Below, piece by piece: positions 14,401 through 26,400 of a stretch of DNA of 64,000 nucleotides. Numbering within the stretch: position 1 is the stretch's first letter; the number at the start of each line of letters is the position of its first letter. The translations under genes and the position numbers were made by a program. Below the pieces are notes generated by a model that saw only the letters and a list, made by a program, of their open reading frames with translations, searched no databases and had not been told where the DNA came from. This stretch comes from Orthonyx spaldingii (lineage: Eukaryota > Chordata > Aves > Passeriformes > Orthonychidae), in assembly GCA_013397795.1 (NCBI GenBank), contig VZTJ01000525.1, positions 65,550-129,549 of the forward strand. The letters are read 5' to 3'.

Positions 14401-17400
14401 GAGACTTGAGTGGAGAGCCATCTGGATTCCCATACGTCAGTGGAGATTTTTCTGGAGCCACAGATCCAAGTGGACAGTCTTCAGCAATGACTGATACAAG
14501 TGGGGAGGCCTCAGGGCTTCCAGGAATCACTTTAGTCACTTCTGATTTAGTAGAAGTGGTGACAAGACCAACGGTATCACAGGAACTGGGTGGGGAAACT
14601 GTCACCTTTCCCTACAGTTTGGGGTCAAGTGGTGAAGCCTCTGCATCTGGTGAACTAAGTGGGGAAACATCTGCACTGCCAGAAAGTACTCTAGAAACAT
14701 CAACAGCTTATGAAATCAGTGGTGAAATATCTGCATTTCCTGAAACTGGTACAGAAACATCCACGATTCATGAAATCAGTGGGGAGGCATCTGCATTTCC
14801 TGAATTTAACACAGAAATATCAACAATTCAAGAGATCAGTGGGGAAACCTCTGCATTTCCTGAAATTGTCACAGAAACATCCACAAGTCAGGAAGCCAGG
14901 GGTGAAACATCTGGGTACCCTGAAATTATCGTGGAAGCATCAGCAGGTCAAGAAGGAAGTGGGGAAACCTCTGCGTTTCCTGAAAGTAGCACAGAAACAT
15001 CCACAATACAAGAAATCAGTGGGGAAACATCTGCATTTCCTGAAATTAGAATAGAAACATCCACAAGTCAAGACATCAGTGGGGAAACGTCTGCATTTCC
15101 TGAAATTAGAATAGAAACATTCACAAGCCAAGAGGCCAGAGGTGAAATATCTGGCTATCCTGAAATTAGCATAGAAACTTCGACAATCCATGAAACCAGT
15201 GGAGAAACATCTGCCTTTCCTGAAATCAGCATACAGACTTCCACAGTACATGAAATTAGTGGAGAAAGTTCTGCATTTCCTGAAATTAGAATAGAAACAT
15301 ACACAAATCAAGAAGCCAGGGGTGAAACATCTGCCTACCCAGAAATTAGTATAGAAACTTCAATGGTCCCTGAAACCAGTGGGGAAACTTCTGCCTTTCC
15401 TGAAATCAGCATAGAAACTTCCACAGTGCATGAAATCAGTGGGGAAATGTCCTCCTTTCCTGAAATTAGCATAGAAACTTCAACAATCCATGAAACCAGT
15501 GGTGAAATATCTGTATTTCCTGAAATTAGAATAGAAACATCCACAGGTGAAGAAGCTCGAGGTGAAACATCTGCATTTCCCGAGATTAGCATAGAAACTT
15601 CCACAGTCCATGATATCAGTGGGGAGACATCTGCATTCCCTGAGTTTAGCATAGAAACACCAACAAGTCAAGAAGCCAGGGGTGAAACATCTGCCTATCC
15701 TGAAATTTTCATAGAAACATCCACAGTTCAAGAAGTCAGTGGGGAAACTTCTGCGTTTCCTGAAATTAGAATAGGAACACCTACAAGTCAAGAAGCCCGA
15801 GGTGAAACATTTCCTGAGATCAGCATAGAAGCATCCACAGCCCATGAAACCAGTGGGGAAGCATCTGCATTGCCTGCTGCTAACATCAAAACAGCTGCCA
15901 CATCTTTGGCCAGTGGTGAGCCCTTTGGTACTCCTGAGGAGAAGGAGATTCCTGACGCAACATCTGGAGCTGTGACACACTCGGTCACAGGCATTTCAGG
16001 GGAAACCTCTGTCCCAGACATTGTAATTAGTACCAGGACTCCAGATGTTGAACCAACACAGGGACTCAGGAACCCTGAAGAGGCTCAGCTTGAAGCAGAG
16101 CCTTCCCCTCCCGCGGTGTCAGGACAAGAGACGGAGACAGCTGTTGCTCCAGACAATCCCCATCTGCTGGCCACCGCCACTGCTGCCCTGCCTCAAGTCT
16201 CACAAGAAGCAATTGACGCATTAGGACCCACTACAGAAGGTAACATGTCTCATATGGAAGGGAAAGATTTGTGGAAGGGAAGGAGAGGGCATAGCTGTCA
16301 CTTTTTTTGTTTTTTATACAGCAGAGAACATTAACATGGAAGCAGACTTAAGCAGAATATTTTTCTGATGGAAAGCCATAAACATGGGGTTTTCCGCAGG
16401 TCATGATCATAGAATCATAGAATTGTTTAAGTTGAAAAAGACCTTTATGATCATCCAGTCCAACCATTAACCCAGCACTGCCAAGTCCACCACTAAACTA
16501 TGTCTCTCAGTGCCACCTCTACACATCTTTTAAATCCCTCCAGGGATGGTGACTCAATATTTTCCCTGGGCAGTCTGTTCTAATGTTCCATAGAATGTCT
16601 CCACCTGCCAGAGGTTTCCACCCTGGATGCAGCTGCGAAGTTGGAGAAGATGGGCTGCTAGTCTCAGTCCTGTCCTGTTTCTCCTTCCGTGTTGCACTGA
16701 GTTGCTGCCTGTAGCCCCAAGTATTGCTCAGCATGTGGTCACCCTCTGGTCTGTGTCTTATGCTGCTCTCTGCAGCTAGAACAGGATAAACGTGTGAGAT
16801 AATGCTCAGAGCATCACCAGCTTTTGTCAGCTCTGTTGATAAATGCCCTTCCCTCTACCCTGCCTTTTAAGTGTTTTAGTGCTCTGTCTCTGGTAGGACC
16901 CCTTGTTGCCAAGTACAGACACAATATTTAAATCTGAGTAACCATTTATGGTGAAAACACTCTCCTAGCATTCTGACAAGCATTCCCTGAGCAGAGTTCA
17001 CATGCTGTGAAAGCATTTGTGCATTGCAGTGAGAAAAAAAACAAGATTCAAGACTTTGTGCCTCTTGGCCAAGGGAGGTGCTCAGTCCTGGCGACACAGG
17101 ATGTCCTGCAGCTGGGTTTCCCTTTGCTGGACACAGCTTGGTTTCCCTTTGCTGCCATCAGGCCCTGGCACCTGGGGACAAGCCTCGTTTGGAAGCCATC
17201 AATGTTTGTGCTGTTGTATGAATGTCCTGCACGTGCTCAGTTCTCAAAGGGCCACACATCCATGTAGGGCCACATGTTGCTCAAGTACGGTACAAAATGT
17301 ATGTGCAAAGAGATTTGGTCAGTTCCTTCTAGCAAAAACGTCATCAATTCCACCTCTTCCCACACTACCTCCTAAGCTGCTTCTTTTGGGTCAATTTACA

Positions 17401-20400
17401 CCATTCAGCATAGCTAGCTGCACTCAGTAAGGGTCTGTAAGTGCAGGGCTTTGTGGAGCTCAGCCTGGTTTCTCACGTCATTTCCATCCCAAAAGTGTTT
17501 CCAATGAGTCACTGCACTTCCCTCTGCGTCACTTCTCTCCCTCTGAGAGCACAGGTAATCACAAACCTTTGTTCAGTCCTGCCCACAGCACATCTGCAGT
17601 CCCCTCTGTCTGTGCTGAGCAGCTGCCCCAAGGATGCTGCAGGAGTGGGTGAGGGCGAGGCAGCAGAGTCATTCCCACAGCACTGGTCCAGCCTGGCATA
17701 GCATCCAGGGCTTGGCAGGGCGATGCAGGGGTTATGGACCCAAAAACCCTTCTTGCACAATTAATGGGCTCTGCTTTTGGGCCATGCCCACTGCCACGTC
17801 CAAGCCCAGAGACAAAAATAAGCCAGCATTGAGAGGGAGGAAGGAAGCCAGTGAGGCTCAGTTAAAAAAAAATCAAAAAATATTGGCCCCAAAATATGGG
17901 TTTATTCCATTGCTTTTTCTTTTTTAAAGTTAACCACAAGGCGATTGCCAGATTCCTCAGACCATTTGTTAGCCAACATTTTTGTGAAGTATTTTGAAAG
18001 AAAACCATGTGTTCAGCAGCTCATGTGTGAAGAATCTAGAAAAATGTTCTGAACTTGGAAAATTTGTATTTGCAAGTCACAGAGAGGACAATGTAGCAGC
18101 TGGGGTTTCTTAGCAGGTGACAGCAAGAGGTAAGCAACCACCGCATGAAGTTTAATTGTACACTTCATAAATTAGAAATGGGCTTGAGTACATGTGTACA
18201 GCTGGTACTTCCACCAGGGAAGATATTCTAGGGTATTCTCTTTTTATTGGTAAACTTTACTACAGGGTTACTACTGCAGCCCTGGTCAGGGTATAAAGGA
18301 AGGGTCATGCAAGTGGCAAAAAAAGGTCATGAACTCAGAACACCACTGCAACAAGGCAAACCTCTTCCAGACAATTACAGCAAAGAGATGACAAAAGAAG
18401 AAAAAAAAAAAATCCTAGATTTCCTTTTTTGGGTTGTCACTTTTTACAGAGCTCTGGGGATTGTGAACACGGAAACTCTACAATGAAGAACCGTAGGCTG
18501 GATCCCAAAATGCTGTTTCCCATGTTGTGGCTGTCTTTTCACTTGAGGCTTCCCAGCCTTGAAATTTAGCTCTTGCAAAAAAAAAAATCGGTTCTTGCAA
18601 AAAAAAAAAATCTGTTCTTATATCCATGCCTTGTGCTGTGCCCAGGGTTTGTAGGGTACAATGGGTGCCCATAAGTGTAGTGGATTTGACTGACATTAAA
18701 GCATGGGTGAAGCTTTACAGAAGCTTAGAGTGAGGAACAGGAAGGAATGTGGCTTTTGCCCTCTGGCCCTGTGGTTGGAGGGTTCCAGTTAGACCCAGTA
18801 GTCTATTTAGTGGGATGATTTAAGAAGAATGATATTACTCTGCTCTGCTGTAGCCTAAAAGTATTTCTAAAAGCCAGAGCCAGAAGATCGAAGATTAACA
18901 CTTGGAGTGCCAGTATGTTTTAGTATTTAACCAAATTGAAGGCTATGCATGTACACGTCTTTAGTCAGCATTTGATTCCTTCTTGAGGACATAAAGCTTG
19001 AGGACAGGAACCCCACAAGCTGAAAGAATTGTCCATAGGCTTGGCTTCCTCACCCAGGGTTTTGCCAACTCAGCGGATCTTTTTGCTTCTGGTAGCATTT
19101 AAAGACAAATAATTATTAGCTGAAAAAACATGCTGGCACTTCAGTGAAAGGCTGCGGTTTGGAGCACTCTGACCAGTCAGTGACTTTAAAACTTTACTCC
19201 AGTTGTGGGGGAAAAGAGAAATGTGCTGAAATGGCATCTATTTATGTTAAGTTTTGCTTGTCTCTGGTGAAACAAGTCCATGAGGTCTGTTGCCTGTGGC
19301 CTCACACAGCAGAAGGTTAGAATAAAAATGAGGAAAGCTCGTAATGGGCTTTCCTCATACTTTAGAAACTGGAAGTCCAGGGGATTGAGTTTTGTTGGTC
19401 CAGAGAAAAGCATCCAGACAAAAAAGTCAAGAAAATACTCACCTGATTCAGAATGTTTCACCTAATGTGGAATGCAAATTATACTCTCAAGAAGGAGATG
19501 GAAGTACAAGTCCTGGCTGAGAGGCACAGACTCTTTGTGGCTGAGCAGATGATTTGATGTCTCCTGGACACACTGTCTGCTTTGCATCAGAAGTTAATTT
19601 TCTTAAACAAAACCTTCCTCCGCAGAGGTAACCTACAGTCTTGGACTAGGGTTATTTACATGTCCATTTACTTTTACACATAATATTTTGGAGACAGAGA
19701 TATCCAAATTTCCTGAGCTCTTCTTCCGTGAGAGTGTTGGATAAATTGAAGGTTCCAGCAGATCAACAGGTCCTCCTGGGAACTTGATGATCTCTAGTAG
19801 AATAGAGGTTTTTTTAAGCTGCAGCAATACCTGCCCCTTCTGCTTCACGGAGGCTTCAGTTCAATTGTTGTAGTTAATTATTTTAATGACTTAATTGCTC
19901 ATTGTAAGTCAGTAGCTGGCTATGTGATGTTCAATACTAGCATTTAACTTAAAATGTGAGAGAACTGGTTTTCCCAACTCCTCCTATTCTTTTCTTCTAG
20001 GAGTCACCCTACAATTGCTCCAATGTTTTTCTTTGATGTTTGAGCTATCAGATCAGTAGTTCAAACATCCCAGCAGACTCTGAAAAGCAAATTTAATTTG
20101 TACCTGGATTTTTTTCCCCAATCTCTAGGAGATAATTATCTAGTTGGTCTCTGATTCTCTGTTTGGATAATTGCACTTACAAGGCGGACTATAAAGAAAG
20201 GGTGAGGGACACAACAGGCACTGTTGGGCATCCTGAAAATGCCTTGTCCTTCTCTCTGACCTTTCCTGCTCTGTAGAACAAAAACAGGAGGATATAGAAA
20301 TATAGTAGGGTGTATTAGTAAACCTGTTACTCACAGCTTCAGGAAAACTATAGTTTCAGCGTTTGGATGACAGCATCCTCTCTGCTCACCGGCTGCTTCT

Positions 20401-23400
20401 CCTCAGTAGATGTTTTAAGCACAAAGCTGACCTTGTTTAATGGATATTCTTGCTCATCTTCCATATAGACAGCCGTGGAGAGAAACGCACAGACAGCACT
20501 CTTTTAGGGAATGGTAGCATTGTTTCTGGCATTGTTGTCTCAGCTTGAGATGAAGAATTTTTAAAGCACTTCCTTCTCACCACTGACACTGTGTGTTCAC
20601 TTTTACATGCCATTTGCCTTCTGAACAAAACCAGGGCCAATCTAGTTTTCTTTCATTTCTGCCAGGTTTCTCTTTCCAATTTCCATGATCTAGTACAACA
20701 AATTTTTTTCTTTTCAAAGGCATTGAGAGAATCATAGAATCATAAAATGGTTAGGGTTGGAAAGGACCTTAAAGATGATCTAGCTCAAACCTCCCCCCCC
20801 CACCATGGGCAGGGATGACAAGAATACTTCTCTTGTTTTTAGTTGCACAAAAAGAAAATTATTCTGACTATATATAGTGTATATCTGCCAGTGGAGAAGA
20901 AATCTTAGGAAGAAAATGGTGAAACAAATTCAAACTTTGCACTGCAGCTGTGTAGTTCCCCTTCCTTTCTCCAGCCAACTGCTTACATCTTCCAGATGCA
21001 AAAACTGGTTTACATTGTCCATTTTGTTTTAATTGATTTATTAAAAAAAAAAAAAATCTAAAAGTTAGACCTTGAGTTCTGTTAGTAGTAAAAACCAGAA
21101 ACTTTTGTGAGAGTAGAATTGAGGAATTTTTGCAACTTCTGGGCAACATTAAGTGCAGTATGAATCCTCTTTAGAAGAATTGCTAATTCTGCATTATCCT
21201 CAAGGAGTGAGTTAATAACATATTCTAACTGGGTTTCCTGTTCTTGGCACCGCGAGGCATTTTCTCCTCGTCTTTGTTTTACAGCTGCAGCTCTTGAAAG
21301 CCAGGGCTGCCTCCCTTCTGCATTCCACGACTATCGCCGTCCTTTGTTAGCTCAGGGTAATAATAGCAGTGGTCTTGTCTCCTTGTCAGTTGATAAGCAC
21401 TTGAGCTGCATCGCAAAGCAGAGCTGACTTTTTGGATGACTGCTCACCCAAGCAAATAAACAGCTCGTGTCTAAGATCCCTGAGTGTCAGGGTACCTGGC
21501 AGCCCGCGCTGTGGCAGTGGGGGCTCGCTCCGTGCTGAGCGGGGCTGGCACACCTAGCGTGTTGCAGGCTTTGCGGCTGGCTGAAGAGGTGTGCCGTGAT
21601 TTGCTACCCTCATCTAGCTCTAAACAGTGTGGAAGGGGACACATTTATTGTATATAAAAGGCTGTGAAGAAAATCGCTAAGTGTTGTCTGATAGATGCCT
21701 TTTTTTTTTCTTTTTAAATGGAGTTCTCACCGCCTGTAAATCGTGTTTGTGGCTTAGATGTCATATCCTAGAAACACCCACAAACCAACTTGCCAGGATT
21801 TCCAGAGGCAACACCACTGCCAATTTTACCATTTAGACCTTTCTTAAATACCTTCAAGTTCCAGGTTTTCTGGGAGAACATGAATCAGCCACACTTTCTG
21901 CAACCCGACAGATATATTTGAGTTTTCTGATATCAGCTTGGTGAGGTCATTCTACATCCAGATGGAGAGAGGGTCAGTGCCTCAACAGCTCAACAAGCTG
22001 AAGGGGAGTTTAGTGTTTATGATCATCACATGTTTAAAACATCTTCTCTCCAGCCATTTGAAGCACAACTTTGGGGAAAAAAAAAAAAACCCTGTGTCTC
22101 ACTTGTATTTGTTGTTTGTTTTTCCAACATTACCTACAAGTACACACCTTTTCTCTATGTGCCATATATAAATATATATATGTATGGAGATAAATATAAT
22201 ATAAATATATATATGTATATGCAACATACGTATTATATTCAGAGATTTCTTTTTACTGCATATATGATATGTGCAACCATATTATATGCAATATCTGTAA
22301 AAAGAAAACTCTGTTCCAGTCTTATTTCCCAGCTGGAAATTTGTGGCAATGACTTTGCACATGTGTGCCTGCTCCCCCCTCCTCCAAGACTAGGGATGGC
22401 AACACACAGCAGGTCTCCTGCATCTCAGAAGAGATCTTGGACACGCCAAGTTTTGTTCCACATGGCCGAAGACAGCTGAAGGCTCATTATCCCCCGCTAA
22501 ACATTCAGCTTCAGCTCTCAAGTGTGCTTCGCTCCCACCTCTGCAGTGTTCTTTCCACTTCACGGAGCCTGACGAATGAAGGAAAGCCTTTCCTTACGTG
22601 TTCAGCTGGAGCCCGCTGGAATCAATGTGAACTTCTGCTGCCACTGCTGCTGGGAAGCCCAAAGGGCCTCTTGAGTTGCAATCACCCCTCAGGATACCTC
22701 GTTTTTCTTTATGCTCTCTATCTTCTAGGAACTCCAAGTGTGACTAATAAGCAATACTCAGCCAAGTTCAGCTCCTCTGTTCTACTAGGCTTGTGACTCC
22801 CATTTTGCTCTGGAAAGTCTCAAAGTATTTACTAGTATCATGGAAACAGGAATTCTCTGCATGTTGCAGTGAACAAAGAAATCCAGAAAGCTTTCGTGAG
22901 ATACAGAAGGGCAATCCAGAGTGGAAAATTCCTTCTCTCAGAGAAGAACTGCAAAAGTGGAGTAAGAGGCTCATCAGCCATCTGAGGAATGATTTCACTG
23001 CTCACAGTGATACAGCCTAGAGTAAAGATTACAATCTCCTTGCTCCAAAGCACACACAGATTTACCATCCAAGGTCAGAAAGGATTTTTTCCATCACTTA
23101 GGCATGTTACAGAACATCTCAGCTTTTAGATGACGTATCAGACCTTGGCCACTGAGTCACTAGGCAGCCACAGGGGGTATAACGCCCATCTGCTCTCTTG
23201 TGCCTGGAGACACTGAGCAGCTGGGCCTCAGCTCCAAGAAAACAACATCCAACCAAATACACCCCAGTCAGAAGATGAACACAGATCTTGGGGAGTCGCT
23301 GCTCTGCTCTGCTATTTCCACAGCCAGCATGTTTATCATCTGTGAATGTTTCCTCACTAACCCTGTCATCCACAAGAAGAGCATGGAGTGTTAGTCTCAC

Positions 23401-26400
23401 TTTTAAAGCCTTACGTTTCTCCTGAGTGTGAAAGAAATGCTGTCTCACATGAGGATCTAACCAGCCATCATTTTAACCCAACCTGTGTGAATGTGTTCCC
23501 ATTTTCTTCCTTAGTCTTCCTCCTTGTTTTTGAGTTGAATGCATCTGAAATCTTTCCATTCTGAATGACCCTTCTTCTGATTCCAAAGCTCTTTCCACCA
23601 AGATGGAGTCCACAGCTGGAAAAGATCTACCAGCGTCTTCCATCATCACCACAAGCAAAAGAGCACATTGTGGGGATAGGTCTGGAGAAAATGGCACTGC
23701 ACTCCAGTATCCCTCACCAAGGAAGAAGCACCCATAGCCAGGCCTAAGATCCTCAAAGAGAAAAAGTTGAGGGTCTCTGAACCACCTTTGAGCCCACTTT
23801 TTCTTCTCTGCACTTTCTTCCTCTTCGTTGAGGAGATTTCTTGATGCGGAACTTCATCTAAATTATGGTTAGGAGGAAACTATTAGTGAGGATGGATAAA
23901 GTGGAACGCTGATGAGGAGACAGAGATCTATTTGAGGAAGTTTCCATCACTTATGAGAAGTCCACATTCTTCCTCATAGACCTTTAGCTGGTGGAGATAC
24001 GGACACAAGTTTGCATGTTTGATGCATCAGGCAGAGACAGTGGACGAGGAAGAGTTACCACAGCCAGTGCTGTGTGTTGGATACATCTTGCTGAGCTTGT
24101 TCTGATATCTTCAGAGTGGTGTTCAACCATCAGAAAACCAATGTCTTCCTTGTAGGGTGGGTTGGGTCTCTTGCCTTCATTCTTCCAGCAGCAGCAGTAT
24201 GTTATAAAATACAACCCTCCCAAGTCCCCCCAAAACAGCTGATATTCCTTCCCAAACAAGCACGGAAACAAGTTCTCCTGTTGGTGGAGTTGCCTGCCCA
24301 GAGCCCTAATGGAAGCCCTTGATCTCTTGCAGACACCGATGTGTGCCACTCAAGCCCCTGTCTGAACGGAGCCACCTGCGTTGATGCCATCGACTCTTTC
24401 AAATGCTTTTGCCTTCCCAGCTACGGAGGGGACCTGTGTGAGATCGGTACGGCCTCCCTGGCTTCAGCTAATCCTACTAACTGCTGCTATCCTCCCAAAA
24501 AAGCTGATCCCCAGTGCTCCCATGAGTGCTGCCCTCATCTCAGTAAGCTAACCCCTAACTGCAGCTTAAAACACATGAGGGAAAAGCTTTGAGGCATTTG
24601 CATATCTTTTTTGATAAATTTGTTCATCACAGCTCCGTGTCCTCCAGGATTCCTAAGCAGGAGCTTCTGGTGTCTTCTTCAGCTTTCTCTTTTTTAAGTT
24701 TCTCTGGTGAAGCTCTACACAGATCATAACAATGCTGATCACAGAAGTCACTGTCTCTCTGGGTTTGAGGGTCTTTCTGTTCATCTGTAACAGTAGGGAA
24801 CCTTCTAAGTACATCTTCACCCCAGGCAAACTTTCTCTGCTAGACTGGAATTTCATGGAAGGATGCTTCAACTGAGCCATGAAAAATGATTGTTTCTCTC
24901 GGGGAAGATGCAGCTGAGAGAAGCTGCGTTCACTCCGGGAATCTCCACCGATTTGACACAGCACGACATTTTTGTCATCTCCACAATGCAGCTTCCTGTG
25001 GCAAAATCAGCAGGGAATGTATCTTTGAGAAAATGGGAAGCAACCTATATTTCCATCAAAATCAGGCATTCTGACCTGCACTAATACTTCTTTTTGTTTC
25101 TACAAGGAAAGAAAAAGAGTTGTGTTTTTTCTTAAAGCTGATGAAAGTCCAAATTTCTATCAGCTTAGCTGAGGGGAAGCTCTCCTGCCTTGCTCAAATG
25201 AAAGAGAAATAAAGTTGCAGTATCTTCTTCACCTTGGCATGAGTAATGATAATATATGCTGGATTTTCTCCTTCCCTTTCTCTGCATCTCTTTCTGCTTC
25301 CAATATGAACACAAGGAGTAGACCATAAGAAGAAGGCTCAGGATCATTGGACCTTCTGGGCAGGAATTTTGCTGTCTTAACATCAGTTCTCCAATGCAAC
25401 CTCATCAGTTCTCGATTTACCCATCCATGATAGCTGTTGTTGAAGATCCTTGTAATCCAACCAGAGACTTTCCACCCTGTGACTGCTTATGATCTTGTTT
25501 TGTCCAAGCCAGACTTAATATTCTCTTTTCTCTGAATTATGAGCTCTGATGCCTGGGAGATGCAAGAGGAAGCCAGTGCCCCAAAATCTGTGGGGAATGT
25601 AAGTCTTCATATTCCCATGAGGCAGACCATCCTTGCTGCTGGTCTCTGAGAACAACAGGACACTGTAGGTGAACAATGCACACAGACAGTCCCTTTTGTC
25701 ACCATGACAGTGTCCTTTCCAGGGAAAAAGATTTTCATCATTCTTTTCCAAGAAAATTGCTGTCATATTTACCTGTAGGTAAAAGCTATGTAGGAAAGCA
25801 TGTCCTTTCTCCTAGAAAATGTCCTGCTGAGGTTCTTTATCATGTGCTGTCCCATCCCCAGTCTGTGATGACAAGGGATGCCATTAAAGATGCCGGAAAA
25901 AAGTCTTAAATCTCAAAAGACAGAGCAAGTTCTCTGATAACTTTCTGCAAGAGATGTGCCTGCACAATCCAAGAATCCTTAGAGCTTCACCTACTTCCAG
26001 ATAGCCCATTTAATCTGTTGAAGAAGGCAGAAAATGCATTTAATGTCTCAAATAACCACAAACCACTCCAACATCTATTCAGTGCCTGCAATCTCCAGCT
26101 GGAAGAACACCAGAAAGGTGGATTAGGAGGAATTAGTGTGATTGAAGGTGACAAGTGCTTTGACCAATTAAGTTTAACACAGAAGAAAGACACTGAGTAC
26201 AGAAAATCTTAGTGAAAAGGGAGAGAGGCACGAGGACTCATGGAAGCCCACCCCTCCCAGAGCAGCAAGGGCCTGAGAAAGGATGGTAGATCAGACATCT
26301 GAAAGGTTGAGGTTAAACACATTTCATTTTCTGTTTTCTTCGGTCACAAGTAGCAGGCAGATGTGTGGTGTTGCACTGCATGGGAACTGCTGAAGGTCTT

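Larger units (their letters stand above)
16240..24332 (+). other. ACAN: ACAN intron 12, 8.1 kb
   Basis: This long intron separates the CS exon from the EGF exon. It holds two CR1 fragments, an AT-rich microsatellite near 22.16-22.23 kb and a CpG-rich element at 21.24-21.66 kb (annotated separately). I looked for a second EGF-like exon (the alternatively spliced EGF1 of mammals) and saw none with the six-cysteine pattern and phase 1-1 borders. The rest is AT-rich, with short duplications near 17.1 and 18.6 kb and no recognisable coding content. Confidence 0.8.

Noticed and set aside
13649..14605. Long minus-strand frame (318 codons) opposite the CS region, and similar ones at 13151-13636 and 14940-15980
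   Set aside because: They mirror the coding repeat on the plus strand; repeat periodicity in multiples of three keeps the antisense frame open. No splice or homology support.
14641..15880. Regular 60-bp repeats resembling a CRISPR array
   Set aside because: Repeats are contiguous with no unique spacers, lie inside an open vertebrate reading frame and match the aggrecan CS repeat.
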